A stretch of DNA of 64,000 bases, taken from contig NZ_WHPF01000001.1 in NCBI RefSeq assembly GCF_013106755.1, positions 186,001 to 250,000 of the forward strand. Reading direction: 5' to 3'. Under the pieces are notes generated by a model. The model worked only from the letters and a program-made list of their open reading frames with translations. It was not told the origin of the DNA and searched no databases. Shown piece by piece: positions 15,445 through 24,328 of the stretch (positions within the stretch are counted from its first letter, which is position 1; each line of letters opens with the position of its first letter). Source of the DNA: Limnovirga soli. Lineage in GTDB: Bacteria; Bacteroidota; Bacteroidia; Chitinophagales; Chitinophagaceae. The position numbers and the translations under genes are program-made.

Positions 15445-17874
15445 CTAATTTCTGTTAATGGTGATGCGCTTATAGATCATTTCTCCATCTGCAGTAATCC
15501 CTGTAACCGTTACTGTATAAGTTGCTGTATTATCTGCCGTGTAAAAATGCACTGTTGCCTTGCCGGCAGTATCTGTAGCCAAATCGCTGTTCCAATAAAT
15601 GGTGGAACGGGGATCTGGCTGGGTATTATTTTTTTGCTCGCTGCTGGTATAATCGGGCATAAAAAAAGCCGCGTTAAGATGATAGGTTAAAGGCGCAATA
15701 ATGCGAAAATTAGATTTTGCATTTAATACCCTCGGCGGCCCATGACGGGTATTTATGGATATAACGCCATTGCCGGCCCTGTTGCCAAAAATACCTGCTT
15801 CGCCACCACGCAACACTTCTATAAAATCAATGTCAGCGGGGTTCAGATCCAAACTACCGGCGCCCAATGGGCCCTGGGCAATACCATCCACTACCACTAA
15901 GGGCCGGGTATCGGCATTAGGGCCCATAGACATGGCACCAAAAATGGTAATGTTTCCATCACTCATTAATGAAACGCCGGGCACCATTAGCAAGGCATTA
16001 GTTACGGCATCCTTGCCGCCATACCTAAATTTATCGCTGGTAAGAATTTGAGAAATAGAGTTTATGCGTTTGGAGGCATCGTAATTGAGCTCTGGTTTGG
16101 CCACGGCCGTTACGATTACAGGCTTTAACCAACCCCTGCCCTGATAGGCCAACACGGTATCGATATTGCGTTTACGCATTGCAATAAGGGTATTACTATT
16201 GGCCGCCATAAATTGTTGCTTTAGATAAACAGGCGTGGCAAATTGAGGATAATTAAATGTATCGAGGGTAATATATTCATCTGTACGTACAAATTTGTAT
16301 TTGTCCATTACCTGCATGGATAATAATAAGCTATCCATGTTTTGCGGTAAGGGAATTTCAAAACTTCCATTTGGTTTGGTAATATCAAAATCGGTAAAAA
16401 AGCTATTGGTGTTTTTTGTTAATACGGTTACCACCAGGTTGGGTTCGGGTTTGCCTTTTTTGGTAGTGATTTTACCTATCAGGCTGAGGATTTTTGTATC
16501 ATCATCCAAACCTGATGTGGTATTGGCGTTTTTTGTTGCTATAGCATTTTTTTGCAGCGCTGGAATAGCCATCATGAGCAAATCAATATCGGCAGCGGAA
16601 TAATTGTTGTGGTTGGCTGCCAGCCATTGGGCCAGTTGGGATTGATCTAAAGGCGGCAAATGATGCACACCAATACTATCGGTAAAAACAGTAAGCCGGG
16701 CATCCTGCACAGCAATTGCCAGTGAAGTTTGAATGGGTGTCCCGTCCGGTTTGTTGAGGCTGATGGCGAGGTTGACGCTATCTCTTACACCATAGTTCAA
16801 TTTATCGGCTTGGATATTTAATTGATAATTGTTTTTATTGATGAAGATTTTTCTTTCGGCAAGCAGTTCCTGCTGCTCATTAAATAATAGGAAAGAAGCA
16901 ATACCGCCAGGGAAATTATCTAATGAAATGGTGGTACCGTAAGTACCAGCGCCTATGGCCGCATAACAAAGGCTATCGCCATGTACCCCTAACACAGTGG
17001 CTTTTGCATTTTCGGGCAACCCCTCTTCAAGTGTAATAAACAACTTGATACTATTAGCGGTTTGGTTGGCAACAGAGAGTTGCGCAGCGGCTTTTTCTGC
17101 AGGCGGCAATGCATATGGGATGGCTTTACCATTTACAGAAAAAATTGCTGTGTATTTTTCATTGGCTTCGTTTAAAAAATTAATACGGGCCAGCCCAAGC
17201 TGATTGGTGGTAAAGTTGGCAATTGCTACATTATTGCTGTTTACCAGTGACCCGGCAACTATTAACGGGCTGTTATTTTCATCAGTAATTTGTAATACAC
17301 CTGTTGAAATAATGCCGGGAAGCGCTGTTAGTCTTTCAGGAAAAAAATGAATAATGGGCGGCTGCGATGCTGATTTATTCACCTTACTGATAAATTGTTT
17401 GTTATACACAGCTTCGTCGTGCAGTCGGGTGTTTAGAATGTATACTGGTTGTATGGTAATATTGCCGGTATCTGTGGCCAGTATCGCGGCGGTATAGGAT
17501 CTCATCCAGTAAAATCCGGTGATGATATCTTCAGGAAGGTTGATAGCGCCATTGGTGGTAGCCTGCCGGTTATCTAATACCAGTTTTGCGATAGCACTGT
17601 CTTTATCATCTACAAGATCTACAAACAGATTTTTATTTTGCTGGCTTATTTTTTGGGTGAGTGTGTTTACGGTTTTTGCGGTAAACCAAATTTTTTCACC
17701 GGCTATATATACCTTACGATCGGTTTGCAATACCACTTTTTCTGTATTTGTATTTTCTACAAGGGCATTATAAGAGCGGTTAATGTTATCGAGCTTTGGA
17801 GCAGGTTGTTGTGCATGTGCATTGGCGCACATACAATAGCCGGCTACCAATAATATTACTGCAAAAAATTTCAT
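15445..17874 (-). CDS. Secreted MG2-like protein with a TonB-plug domain but no barrel
   Basis: The protein has 809 residues. The N-terminus MKFFAVILLVAGYCMCANA is a signal peptide. Residues about 40-140 hold VVLQTDRKVYIAGEKIWFTAKTVN, the first strands of a macroglobulin MG2 domain, followed by several further beta-sandwich regions. Residues about 630-720 form a TonB receptor plug: ALLMVPGVSLMSDG, RPLVVVDGIAQGP and IDFIEVLRGGEAGIFGNRAGNGVISINTR. The remaining roughly 90 residues are too few for a 22-strand barrel and end in a beta domain. The family is common in Bacteroidota; its role may be to display or present ligands to SusC-like systems (inference). Confidence 0.85.
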   Translation of the reverse strand: MKFFAVILLVAGYCMCANAHAQQPAPKLDNINRSYNALVENTNTEKVVLQTDRKVYIAGEKIWFTAKTVNTLTQKISQQNKNLFVDLVDDKDSAIAKLVLDNRQATTNGAINLPEDIITGFYWMRSYTAAILATDTGNITIQPVYILNTRLHDEAVYNKQFISKVNKSASQPPIIHFFPERLTALPGIISTGVLQITDENNSPLIVAGSLVNSNNVAIANFTTNQLGLARINFLNEANEKYTAIFSVNGKAIPYALPPAEKAAAQLSVANQTANSIKLFITLEEGLPENAKATVLGVHGDSLCYAAIGAGTYGTTISLDNFPGGIASFLLFNEQQELLAERKIFINKNNYQLNIQADKLNYGVRDSVNLAISLNKPDGTPIQTSLAIAVQDARLTVFTDSIGVHHLPPLDQSQLAQWLAANHNNYSAADIDLLMMAIPALQKNAIATKNANTTSGLDDDTKILSLIGKITTKKGKPEPNLVVTVLTKNTNSFFTDFDITKPNGSFEIPLPQNMDSLLLSMQVMDKYKFVRTDEYITLDTFNYPQFATPVYLKQQFMAANSNTLIAMRKRNIDTVLAYQGRGWLKPVIVTAVAKPELNYDASKRINSISQILTSDKFRYGGKDAVTNALLMVPGVSLMSDGNITIFGAMSMGPNADTRPLVVVDGIAQGPLGAGSLDLNPADIDFIEVLRGGEAGIFGNRAGNGVISINTRHGPPRVLNAKSNFRIIAPLTYHLNAAFFMPDYTSSEQKNNTQPDPRSTIYWNSDLATDTAGKATVHFYTADNTATYTVTVTGITADGEMIYKRITINRN

Positions 17875-18016
17875 ATAACAATGCTGGTTTGAGAAATGTG
17901 TAGAGGCGTTTTAAATGTACAACTATCGGCCGAAAGCAAACTTATTTTCTATTGAATTCAGTACATATTGAATTAGGCTGCAAAAAAATTGATTGCCTTA
18001 GCTGCGTAAAGTGGCA

Positions 18017-18066
18017 GACGTAGAAGTGAGTGACACAAGTAAAGCCTGGTAGCATTACCGTGCCGG
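18017..18066 (-). repeat. Dispersed intergenic element, GTGACAC variant, single copy
   Basis: Core AGTGACACAA at 18029-18038 and GCCGG tail at 18062-18066. It abuts the end of the CHU_C pseudogene. Confidence 0.78.
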
Positions 18067-18082
18067 TAACATACCAATGCAT

Positions 18083-18424
18083 TAATTTACGCAATAACAA
18101 CAACGTACCCTTTTGTTCGTGATAACGGCCGCTAATATCGGAATAGACAACCATGTAAATATAGGTACCATTGGGTTGCATGGTACCATTGTTGGTGCCA
18201 TTCCAACCTGTTGTGGGGGTCTTTGGCATAAAATATTTTTTGGCCAAAGCGGTTAAAAATTGCCATACTTATAAATGCTGGTTGTGCAAATTAAGTAAGC
18301 GAAACACATCGTTTAGTTCATCGTAATCGGGCGTGAAAGCACTGGGGATATAAATGGGAAATGAACAATCTACATACACCACCACAGCATCTGCCGCACT
18401 ATTACAGGCGGTAGAAACCTGCAC
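18083..18424 (-). pseudogene. Broken C-terminal (type-B T9SS) domain of a gliding-associated cargo protein
   Basis: The reverse strand encodes pieces of a gliding-motility-associated C-terminal domain: CSFPIYIPSAFTP, LNDVFRLL and a stop, then in another frame SMAIFNRFGQKIFYAKDP, then in a third frame TGWNGTNNGTMQPNGTYIY and HEQKGTLLLLR. At least two frameshifts and one stop are needed to join them, and no N-terminal cargo part or start is left upstream. It resembles the intact domain at the end of the 18608 gene but is not a close copy. The rest of the gap from 17875 to 18607 holds two dispersed elements and no gene. Confidence 0.8.
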
Positions 18425-18443
18425 TTTTTAAATACCATTATGT

Positions 18444-18496
18444 ACCCGGCTATTTAACCTATTGCAGCTTTACTTGCGTCGCACACTTGTACGTTC
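18444..18496 (+). repeat. Dispersed intergenic element, single copy
   Basis: ACCCGGC tail at 18444-18450, core TTGCGTCGCA at 18474-18483, then CACTTGTACGTTC. Confidence 0.82.
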
Positions 18497-18607
18497 TGAT
18501 TGTGTATGCGGCTTTTAAAATAGTGTATATAAAGCCACAAAAGCCTTTAAGCCGTTTGTATAATTAAAGGCTGCGCTTAGATTACATAACTATAACTTTA
18601 TCATTAA

Positions 18608-20038
18608 ATGAGCTGGCCATATAAAATAAGTATATTTCTCACTTTTCTGTTGCTGGCCCAAATACCAGCCATACATGCTATTGGGCAATGTACAGTTCAA
18701 AACGGGCCGCCACCATCCAATCAACTATTTAATACTGCTTCCAATGGTATTGGCGGCAAGCTGGCCGGTGCATTGGCAGACCGTAACTGGCAGGTTGCCG
18801 AAGACAATATAAACGGCCCTTACTTACCAGCCATTGTAATGTCTACCTTACCACCCGATTATTATGTAAGTACCTGGACGGATTGTTCCTGGATTTCCAT
18901 AAACCAATCGGGTGCACATGGTGGCGATCATAATTATTTTTACAAAATGAATTTTGACCTGCCCTGTTTTACACCCTGTAATAAAAGCTATAACGATGAA
19001 GGCAGCTTTTGCCTTAGTCTGGATATTTTATGCGACAACTCAGTTTATGAAATTTATGTAAACGGCATACCACAAAGCAGGGCATTGGGCGGTTTATTTC
19101 CTGTGAATGACCCATACCATGCAGTAGGAGAAAAGTTAGAAGGCATGGTATCTGTTTCTTTATGCCACAACTGGAAGGCAGGCAATAATTCCATTGTAAT
19201 AGAAGTAGCTTCCAGCGGGCCACAAACGGGTGTGCTAATACAGGCATCTACCGTATTTCCCCAAAACATTGCTACCTATATTGCCGATACCATTTGTGAA
19301 GGCTCTACCTACCTGTTGGGCAATAGCAATATTAGCAAGCCGGGTTATAGTTTTGAAACCATCCATACTTCATCCGGCTGCGATTCTACCATAGCGCTTA
19401 ACCTATTTATTAAAGCAAGGGCTACAACCACCATCAATCAATCTATATGCGAAGGAGGCAGTTATTTGGGTTATAACACAGCCGGCACCTATACAGATAC
19501 TTTCACAACCATCAATGGTTGCGATAGTATACGTACCCTGCATTTAATCACCGAATCCTTACCCAAGCCTGTACTCAATGGCAATGAAGGATTTTGCGAG
19601 GGAGATTCTTTGGTATTATCACCCGGTGATTTTCTTAGTTATTTATGGCAGGATGGTTCTACCCAACATCATTTTACGGTTAAGAAAAGCGGCATTTATT
19701 CGGTTACCGTTTCTAATGCATGTGGCATTAGCAGTATTTCAGCAGAGGTGTTGGCCAAGGATTGCCAGATTAATTTTCCAACGGCATTTACGCCCAATGG
19801 GGATGGCAGGAATGATTATTTTAAAGTATTAACCAGTTACAGCTTTGAAGCATACCACTTTAAAGTGTATAACCGTTGGGGGCAACAAGTATTTGAAACC
19901 AATACCCCATCAGTTGGCTGGGATGGCACTATTAATGGCAAACTGCAACCGGCTGCCAGTAGTTATATATGGTACTGCAGCTACAAAAAAGCAGGTCAAA
20001 CACATCAACTAAAAGGAACAATAATACTGATACGCTAA
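18608..20038 (+). CDS. Secreted T9SS cargo protein with type-B (CHU_C) sorting domain
   Basis: The protein has 476 residues. It begins with a signal peptide (IFLTFLLLAQIPAIHAIGQ). Residues about 30-215 form an extracellular domain with several Cys (CTVQNGPPPSNQ, FDLPCFTPCNKSYNDEGSFCLSLDILCDNSVYEIYVNG), and two short Cys-paired repeats follow (ICEGSTYLLG...SSGCDSTIALNL and ICEGGSYLGY...INGCDSIRTLHL). The last 85 residues, from INFPTAFTPNGDGRNDYFKV to HQLKGTIILIR, are the gliding-associated C-terminal domain read by the type IX secretion system as a type-B signal. It is exported to the cell surface or outside. The function of the cargo part is unknown; the repeats are common in adhesin-like proteins. 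Confidence 0.85.
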   Translation: MSWPYKISIFLTFLLLAQIPAIHAIGQCTVQNGPPPSNQLFNTASNGIGGKLAGALADRNWQVAEDNINGPYLPAIVMSTLPPDYYVSTWTDCSWISINQSGAHGGDHNYFYKMNFDLPCFTPCNKSYNDEGSFCLSLDILCDNSVYEIYVNGIPQSRALGGLFPVNDPYHAVGEKLEGMVSVSLCHNWKAGNNSIVIEVASSGPQTGVLIQASTVFPQNIATYIADTICEGSTYLLGNSNISKPGYSFETIHTSSGCDSTIALNLFIKARATTTINQSICEGGSYLGYNTAGTYTDTFTTINGCDSIRTLHLITESLPKPVLNGNEGFCEGDSLVLSPGDFLSYLWQDGSTQHHFTVKKSGIYSVTVSNACGISSISAEVLAKDCQINFPTAFTPNGDGRNDYFKVLTSYSFEAYHFKVYNRWGQQVFETNTPSVGWDGTINGKLQPAASSYIWYCSYKKAGQTHQLKGTIILIR

Positions 20039-20047
20039 CTGTAACGC

Positions 20048-20872
20048 CTACAACATATCCATCGGGTTATCGCAAATGCGGTAACCTTCATCAAAACTGT
20101 TCATCAACAAAACATCGTCGGGGGAGAGTTGAAAATCGAGTATATCAAAATTTTCCTGCAGTCGTATTTTTTTGGATGACTTTGGTATAGTAGAAATGCC
20201 CTGTTCTATATTCCATCTCAACACAACTTGAGCAGGTGTTTTTCCATATTTGCTGCATAGCTGTAATAGCCTTGGATCGTTTAATTTTTTGCCTCTTGTA
20301 ATGGGTGAATAAGATTGCAGTTGAATGTTTTTCTCTTTGCAATAATTCACCAGTTGCTGTTGATACAGCCAGGGAGTAAATTCTATCTGGTTTAGTACGG
20401 GTGCTGTTGAAGCATAGCCATATAATTCATCCAGAAATGGCACTAAATAATTGGCCACACCAATGGCTTTTACCCTTTTATCTGCATATAATTGCTCGAG
20501 TGCTTTCCATGTATCTTTTCTTTTACCTTTTATGGGCCAGTGTACCAGGTAAAGATCTACATAATCCATTTGCAGCTTTTTAAGGCTAACTTCAAATGCT
20601 TTTAGGGTAGCATCATAACCCTGATCCGGATTACCCACTTTTGTGGTTACAAAAATATCGCTGCGTCGCAGGGCGCTTGCTTTTACGGCATTGCCTATTT
20701 CTGTTTCGTTATTGTACAGGGAGGCGGTATCAATTAACCGGTAGCCAATTTCCAAAGCATCTGTTACGGCTTGTTCTGCTTCCGCATTATACATGTCGTA
20801 CACACCAAGTCCCAATAAGGGCATTTGAATACCATTACTAAGTGTGCTGTAAGGTTGCTGCCTGCTGTTCAT
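20048..20872 (-). CDS. Aldo/keto reductase
   Basis: The protein has 274 residues and is cytosolic. The AKR barrel is clear: MPLLGLGVYDM, GYRLIDTASLYNNETEIG (catalytic Asp and Tyr), IFVTTKVGN (catalytic Lys), MDYVDLYLVHWP (catalytic His), IGVANYLV, QIEFTPWL, QSYSPITRG and ISTIPKSSKKIRLQENFDI, the NADPH phosphate-binding segment. It resembles the 2,5-diketo-gluconate or methylglyoxal reductase group; the substrate is not predicted. The start is set at 20872 because residues upstream of it (to 20926) come from a dispersed repeat (LCHSLVLHQ is the repeat translated). Confidence 0.92.
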   Translation of the reverse strand: MNSRQQPYSTLSNGIQMPLLGLGVYDMYNAEAEQAVTDALEIGYRLIDTASLYNNETEIGNAVKASALRRSDIFVTTKVGNPDQGYDATLKAFEVSLKKLQMDYVDLYLVHWPIKGKRKDTWKALEQLYADKRVKAIGVANYLVPFLDELYGYASTAPVLNQIEFTPWLYQQQLVNYCKEKNIQLQSYSPITRGKKLNDPRLLQLCSKYGKTPAQVVLRWNIEQGISTIPKSSKKIRLQENFDILDFQLSPDDVLLMNSFDEGYRICDNPMDML

Positions 20873-20892
20873 TTTTTGCTGCTTTATTTGAT

Positions 20893-20944
20893 GTAGTACA
20901 AGTGAGTGACACAAGGGAAGTTGCATAGCATTGCTATAGCCCGC
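20893..20944 (-). repeat. Dispersed intergenic element, GTGACAC variant, single copy
   Basis: GTACAAG, core AGTGACACAA at 20905-20914 and AGCCCGCC tail near 20938-20945. It separates the aldo/keto reductase from the fucosidase. Confidence 0.78.
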
Positions 20945-20956
20945 CTCCTAAAAAAT

Positions 20957-22384
20957 TTATGGCTGCTCTACCAACGACTCAGCTATATGATAAGCTGCTA
21001 TTTCGCTAATAAGTGGTGTTGCTTTGGCCCCGTTAATAATCAGCGTAAAACCGTCTACCGTTTGCGACGGGAAGGTAAGTATACGCTTATGCCCAATAGT
21101 GGTGCCCGTTACAGTAGCAATGGTTTTACCGCCGCTTTGTAAGTTGATGGTAAATGACTGAACACGCTGACCCATTTGTATTGGCTCCTGCAATATAATA
21201 CAGTTTAGTGTTGTGTTTGCAGCAAAAGTAATTTGGGCACCATTGCCAGAATTTACAGGCAGTTGAATATAGGTATTGGCCTTACCATCGCTGATAAGCG
21301 CATTGTGATAGGCTTTGTTATTACTGGTAAACGCAAATGAAGCATGTGCCAGCAAATCGGTAGCAAAATTGGTATTTAACAAAGCCCGAAAACCAACCAA
21401 TGCGGCTGAGTCGTTTTCATTTAGCAACCCACGCCTGTCGGGCGGCACATTTAATAAAAGGTTTGAACCACGCCCTACCGATTTTAGATACAGATTAAAC
21501 AAAGCTGCAGGTGATTTTACCTGATTATCTTCTGTAGCATGGTAAAACCAGCCCGGGCGGATACTTACATCACACTCGGCAGGTATCCATACTTTACCAT
21601 TTTGGTTACCCTGGTTAAGGGTATCGGTAGATGGGCCACCGGCACCACGGCTAAAACCGGCGGTATCCAGCAGGTTCCAGTTGGTTTTGCCAGCAAAGCC
21701 ACTTTCGTTACCTACCCAACGTATGTGCGGGCCAATATCGCTAAACACAGGGGTGTTGGGTGCAATACTGCGCAAGGTGGCTTCGAAACGCTGCCAGTTA
21801 TACACCTGCTTTTTACCATTGGGGCCTTCGCCGTTAGCGCCATCCCACCAAAATTCGAACAGCGGGCCATATCTGCTTACTACTTCCTTCATCATATTAA
21901 TGAATACCTCATTGTATTCATCGGTGCCATATTTGGGGTGGTTACGGTCCCAGGGGGAGAGATAGATTCCCAAAGACAATCCTGATTTTTTACAGGCCGT
22001 TGCCAGCTCCTGCAATACATCGCCTTTGCCATTCTTCCACTTGCTTTGGGCTACTGTATGGGTGGAGTATTTGCTGGGCCATAAACAAAAGCCATCGTGG
22101 TGTTTGGCAGTAATAATGATGCCTTTGGCGCCGGCGGCTTTGGCTATGCGGCACCATTGCATACAATCCAGTTGGGTGGGATTAAAGACTTCTTCATGTT
22201 CGGTACCCTTACCCCATTCCAGATCGGTAAATGTATTGGGGCCAAAATGCGTAAAAATATAAAACTCTTTATCTGCCCAGGCCTGTTGCATAGGGCTGGG
22301 AACAGGCCCAAAGGGTTTAACCTGCTGGGCATTCAAAAAAAAGGTAAATGTTATACCAGTAATAATCAATGCTATGGCTTTCAT
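20957..22384 (-). CDS. Alpha-L-fucosidase, glycoside hydrolase family 29
   Basis: The protein has 475 residues with signal peptide MKAIALIITGITFTFFLNAQ. The GH29 barrel shows EFYIFTHFGPNTFTDLEWG, AKGIIITAKHHDGFCLWPSKYS (substrate-binding His pair), LGIYLSPWDRNHPKYG and LFEFWWDGANGEGPNG, with the nucleophile Asp at 181. Later come the GNESGFAG and WIPAECDVSIRPGWFYH segments and LLLNVPPDRRGLLNEND. The last 110 residues are a beta-sandwich as usual in this family. It should remove terminal alpha-L-fucose from glycans in the periplasm or outside. Ordinary length and no missing active-site residues. Confidence 0.93.
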   Translation of the reverse strand: MKAIALIITGITFTFFLNAQQVKPFGPVPSPMQQAWADKEFYIFTHFGPNTFTDLEWGKGTEHEEVFNPTQLDCMQWCRIAKAAGAKGIIITAKHHDGFCLWPSKYSTHTVAQSKWKNGKGDVLQELATACKKSGLSLGIYLSPWDRNHPKYGTDEYNEVFINMMKEVVSRYGPLFEFWWDGANGEGPNGKKQVYNWQRFEATLRSIAPNTPVFSDIGPHIRWVGNESGFAGKTNWNLLDTAGFSRGAGGPSTDTLNQGNQNGKVWIPAECDVSIRPGWFYHATEDNQVKSPAALFNLYLKSVGRGSNLLLNVPPDRRGLLNENDSAALVGFRALLNTNFATDLLAHASFAFTSNNKAYHNALISDGKANTYIQLPVNSGNGAQITFAANTTLNCIILQEPIQMGQRVQSFTINLQSGGKTIATVTGTTIGHKRILTFPSQTVDGFTLIINGAKATPLISEIAAYHIAESLVEQP

Positions 22385-22527
22385 AGCACTAAAAATACAG
22401 CATTAAGAATTAGGTTTTTAGAAATACGATTTTAGTTTTTAAAAAAATACGTACCATTGGGTATTGCGTTGCTGTACTGGAATCTTCATATTGCAGTATA
22501 TTTTAAGAACTCCCTTAATGTAATACA

Positions 22528-24153
22528 ATGAACACAATAAAAGCTGCATTAACCATTGCACTATTTGGCCTAACCATATCGGTACAGGCACAAAATAAAT
22601 ATTCAACCGGCGCCATTTTTAACCCGGCTACCGTTGCCAAAACGCCCAGAAAAGTAGAACTATCGTTTCGCAGTTTTAAAAGCCTGCCTACCAGTTATTC
22701 ACTGGAAAAATACTGTCCAACACCAGGCAACCAGGGCAACCACGGCACCTGTGTGGCGTTTGCCAATGGCTATGGGGTAGCTACCATTTTATATGCCCAA
22801 ACACATGACCTTACCGATAAAGCATTGATTGATAAATATGCATTTTCTCCCACTTACCTGTACGAACAAATAAAAGATGCATCCGACGTTGACTGCCAAA
22901 ATGGTAGTGATCCAATAAATGCTTTGGTAACAATGATAAAAGGTGGCGATGCCTTATTTTCAACGGTACCTTACCAATGTGGTGCCACTTTAACCGATGT
23001 AGCTAAAGCCGAAGCGGTGAATTATAAAATTCAGGATGCAGCCATTTTATTTGCCAGTACCGATATGATGGGCGACAGCAAATATGAGAAAACCACTGCC
23101 GAAAAAATTGAGCTTACCAAAAAAGCAATATCAGAAGGCACTCCCGTGTCAACCGGTTTCTTTTTGCCCGAAACATTCTTCCACATTACATCTGATGTTT
23201 GGTATACCAAACCAGAAGATACTTTAAGCGATTGGAAACACAGCGGCCACGCCATGGCCATTGTAGGCTATGACGATAATAAAGCCGGTGGTGCTTTTAG
23301 GGTATTAAACAGCTGGGGTACCGATTGGGCCGATCATGGTTATGTATGGATACGTTATAACGATTATGCCCAATGGTGCGCTATGGCCTTACAGGTATAT
23401 GCAGACCCTTATACCAGAGAGCCTGCCGAGAAACACCATGTAGACCCAACACCTACCCCACAGCCAGACCCAAAACCAGATCCAAAACCAAAGCCTGAGC
23501 CAAAGCCTGCACCACAACCAGAAAACAATGTGGCCCTTGGTGGTAGTGTAGAATTTAGGTTAAACGATGGCAGCAATATGGAAGTAAATAAAATTTCTAC
23601 CCGCAACCTGGTAGTAGATGAAGACATACCTGATACCGATAAAAAAGAAGACCTGGTGGCATACAGAATGAACGAAACCTATACTTCAGGCACAAAATTC
23701 AGGTTTTATATAAATGCAGAACAAGAGGCTTATATCTATGCTTTTGCCAGTGATCTTACAGGAAAAGTAAACCTGATATTACCATTTGACGATCTTATTT
23801 CTACTCATATTGGTGCCAATAGTATTGTGGCATTTCCATCTGATAAGAAAATTATCAAAATGGATGATCAAAAAGGTACCGACTATTTATTAATTCTTTA
23901 TTCCAGAGAAAAACTGGATGCAGCTGATATTGCTGCTTCCATGAACAGCATGAAAGGTAGTTTTAGTAAAAAAATAAAATCTGCCCTGGGTAATAAATTA
24001 ATTAATACCGATAAAATAAAATACGATGCTACCAAGCCCGGCTTTAGTGTGGCAGGCAATGGCTCACGCAATTTAAATGTAGCTGATGATAATGACAATA
24101 CCACCAGTGGTGGCACGGTAGTACCTATTATGGTTGAGTTAAGCCACAACTAA
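22528..24153 (+). CDS. Secreted papain-like (C1A) peptidase with Pro-rich linker and DUF4384-like domain
   Basis: The protein has 541 residues. Signal peptide: MNTIKAALTIALFGLTISVQAQ. Papain fold (about 50-290): GNQGNHGTCVAFANGYG with Gln69 and Cys75, HSGHAMAIVGYDDN with His241 and FRVLNSWGTDWADHGYVWIRY with Asn261, so the catalytic set is intact. A Pro/Lys linker (PTPTPQPDPKPDPKPKPEP, about 307-326) leads to a region (about 375-500) like DUF4384 (FRFYINAEQEAYIYAFASD). The motif TRNLVVDED (Arg359) lies just before this region and SRNLNVADD (Arg514) just after it. The same motif occurs twice in each caspase gene downstream. It heads the 22.5-41 kb locus. Confidence 0.88.
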   Translation: MNTIKAALTIALFGLTISVQAQNKYSTGAIFNPATVAKTPRKVELSFRSFKSLPTSYSLEKYCPTPGNQGNHGTCVAFANGYGVATILYAQTHDLTDKALIDKYAFSPTYLYEQIKDASDVDCQNGSDPINALVTMIKGGDALFSTVPYQCGATLTDVAKAEAVNYKIQDAAILFASTDMMGDSKYEKTTAEKIELTKKAISEGTPVSTGFFLPETFFHITSDVWYTKPEDTLSDWKHSGHAMAIVGYDDNKAGGAFRVLNSWGTDWADHGYVWIRYNDYAQWCAMALQVYADPYTREPAEKHHVDPTPTPQPDPKPDPKPKPEPKPAPQPENNVALGGSVEFRLNDGSNMEVNKISTRNLVVDEDIPDTDKKEDLVAYRMNETYTSGTKFRFYINAEQEAYIYAFASDLTGKVNLILPFDDLISTHIGANSIVAFPSDKKIIKMDDQKGTDYLLILYSREKLDAADIAASMNSMKGSFSKKIKSALGNKLINTDKIKYDATKPGFSVAGNGSRNLNVADDNDNTTSGGTVVPIMVELSHN

Positions 24154-24163
24154 TATATTGTTT

Positions 24164-24220
24164 GGCCCGGCTGCGCAATAATAATGTTGCATCACTTGCG
24201 TCGCACTCTTGTACGTTCGG
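24164..24220 (+). repeat. Dispersed intergenic element, single copy
   Basis: GGCCCGGC tail at 24164-24171, core TTGCGTCGCA at 24196-24205 and CTCTTGTACGTTCGG end. It lies right after the papain-like gene. Confidence 0.85.
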
Positions 24221-24328
24221 TTCAATATGCGGCAATAAGCGATTTACCATAACAATAGTAATACCCATAAAAAGTACATCAAACAAAGCATTGCATTCAA
24301 CTTTAGTTCAATCAATAACAGGAAATGT

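Noticed and set aside
20655-20675. CTGCGTCGCAG inside the aldo/keto reductase gene
   Set aside because: It resembles the element core but is within a conserved coding region and lacks the flanking CTTGTAC and GCATCGCC boxes.
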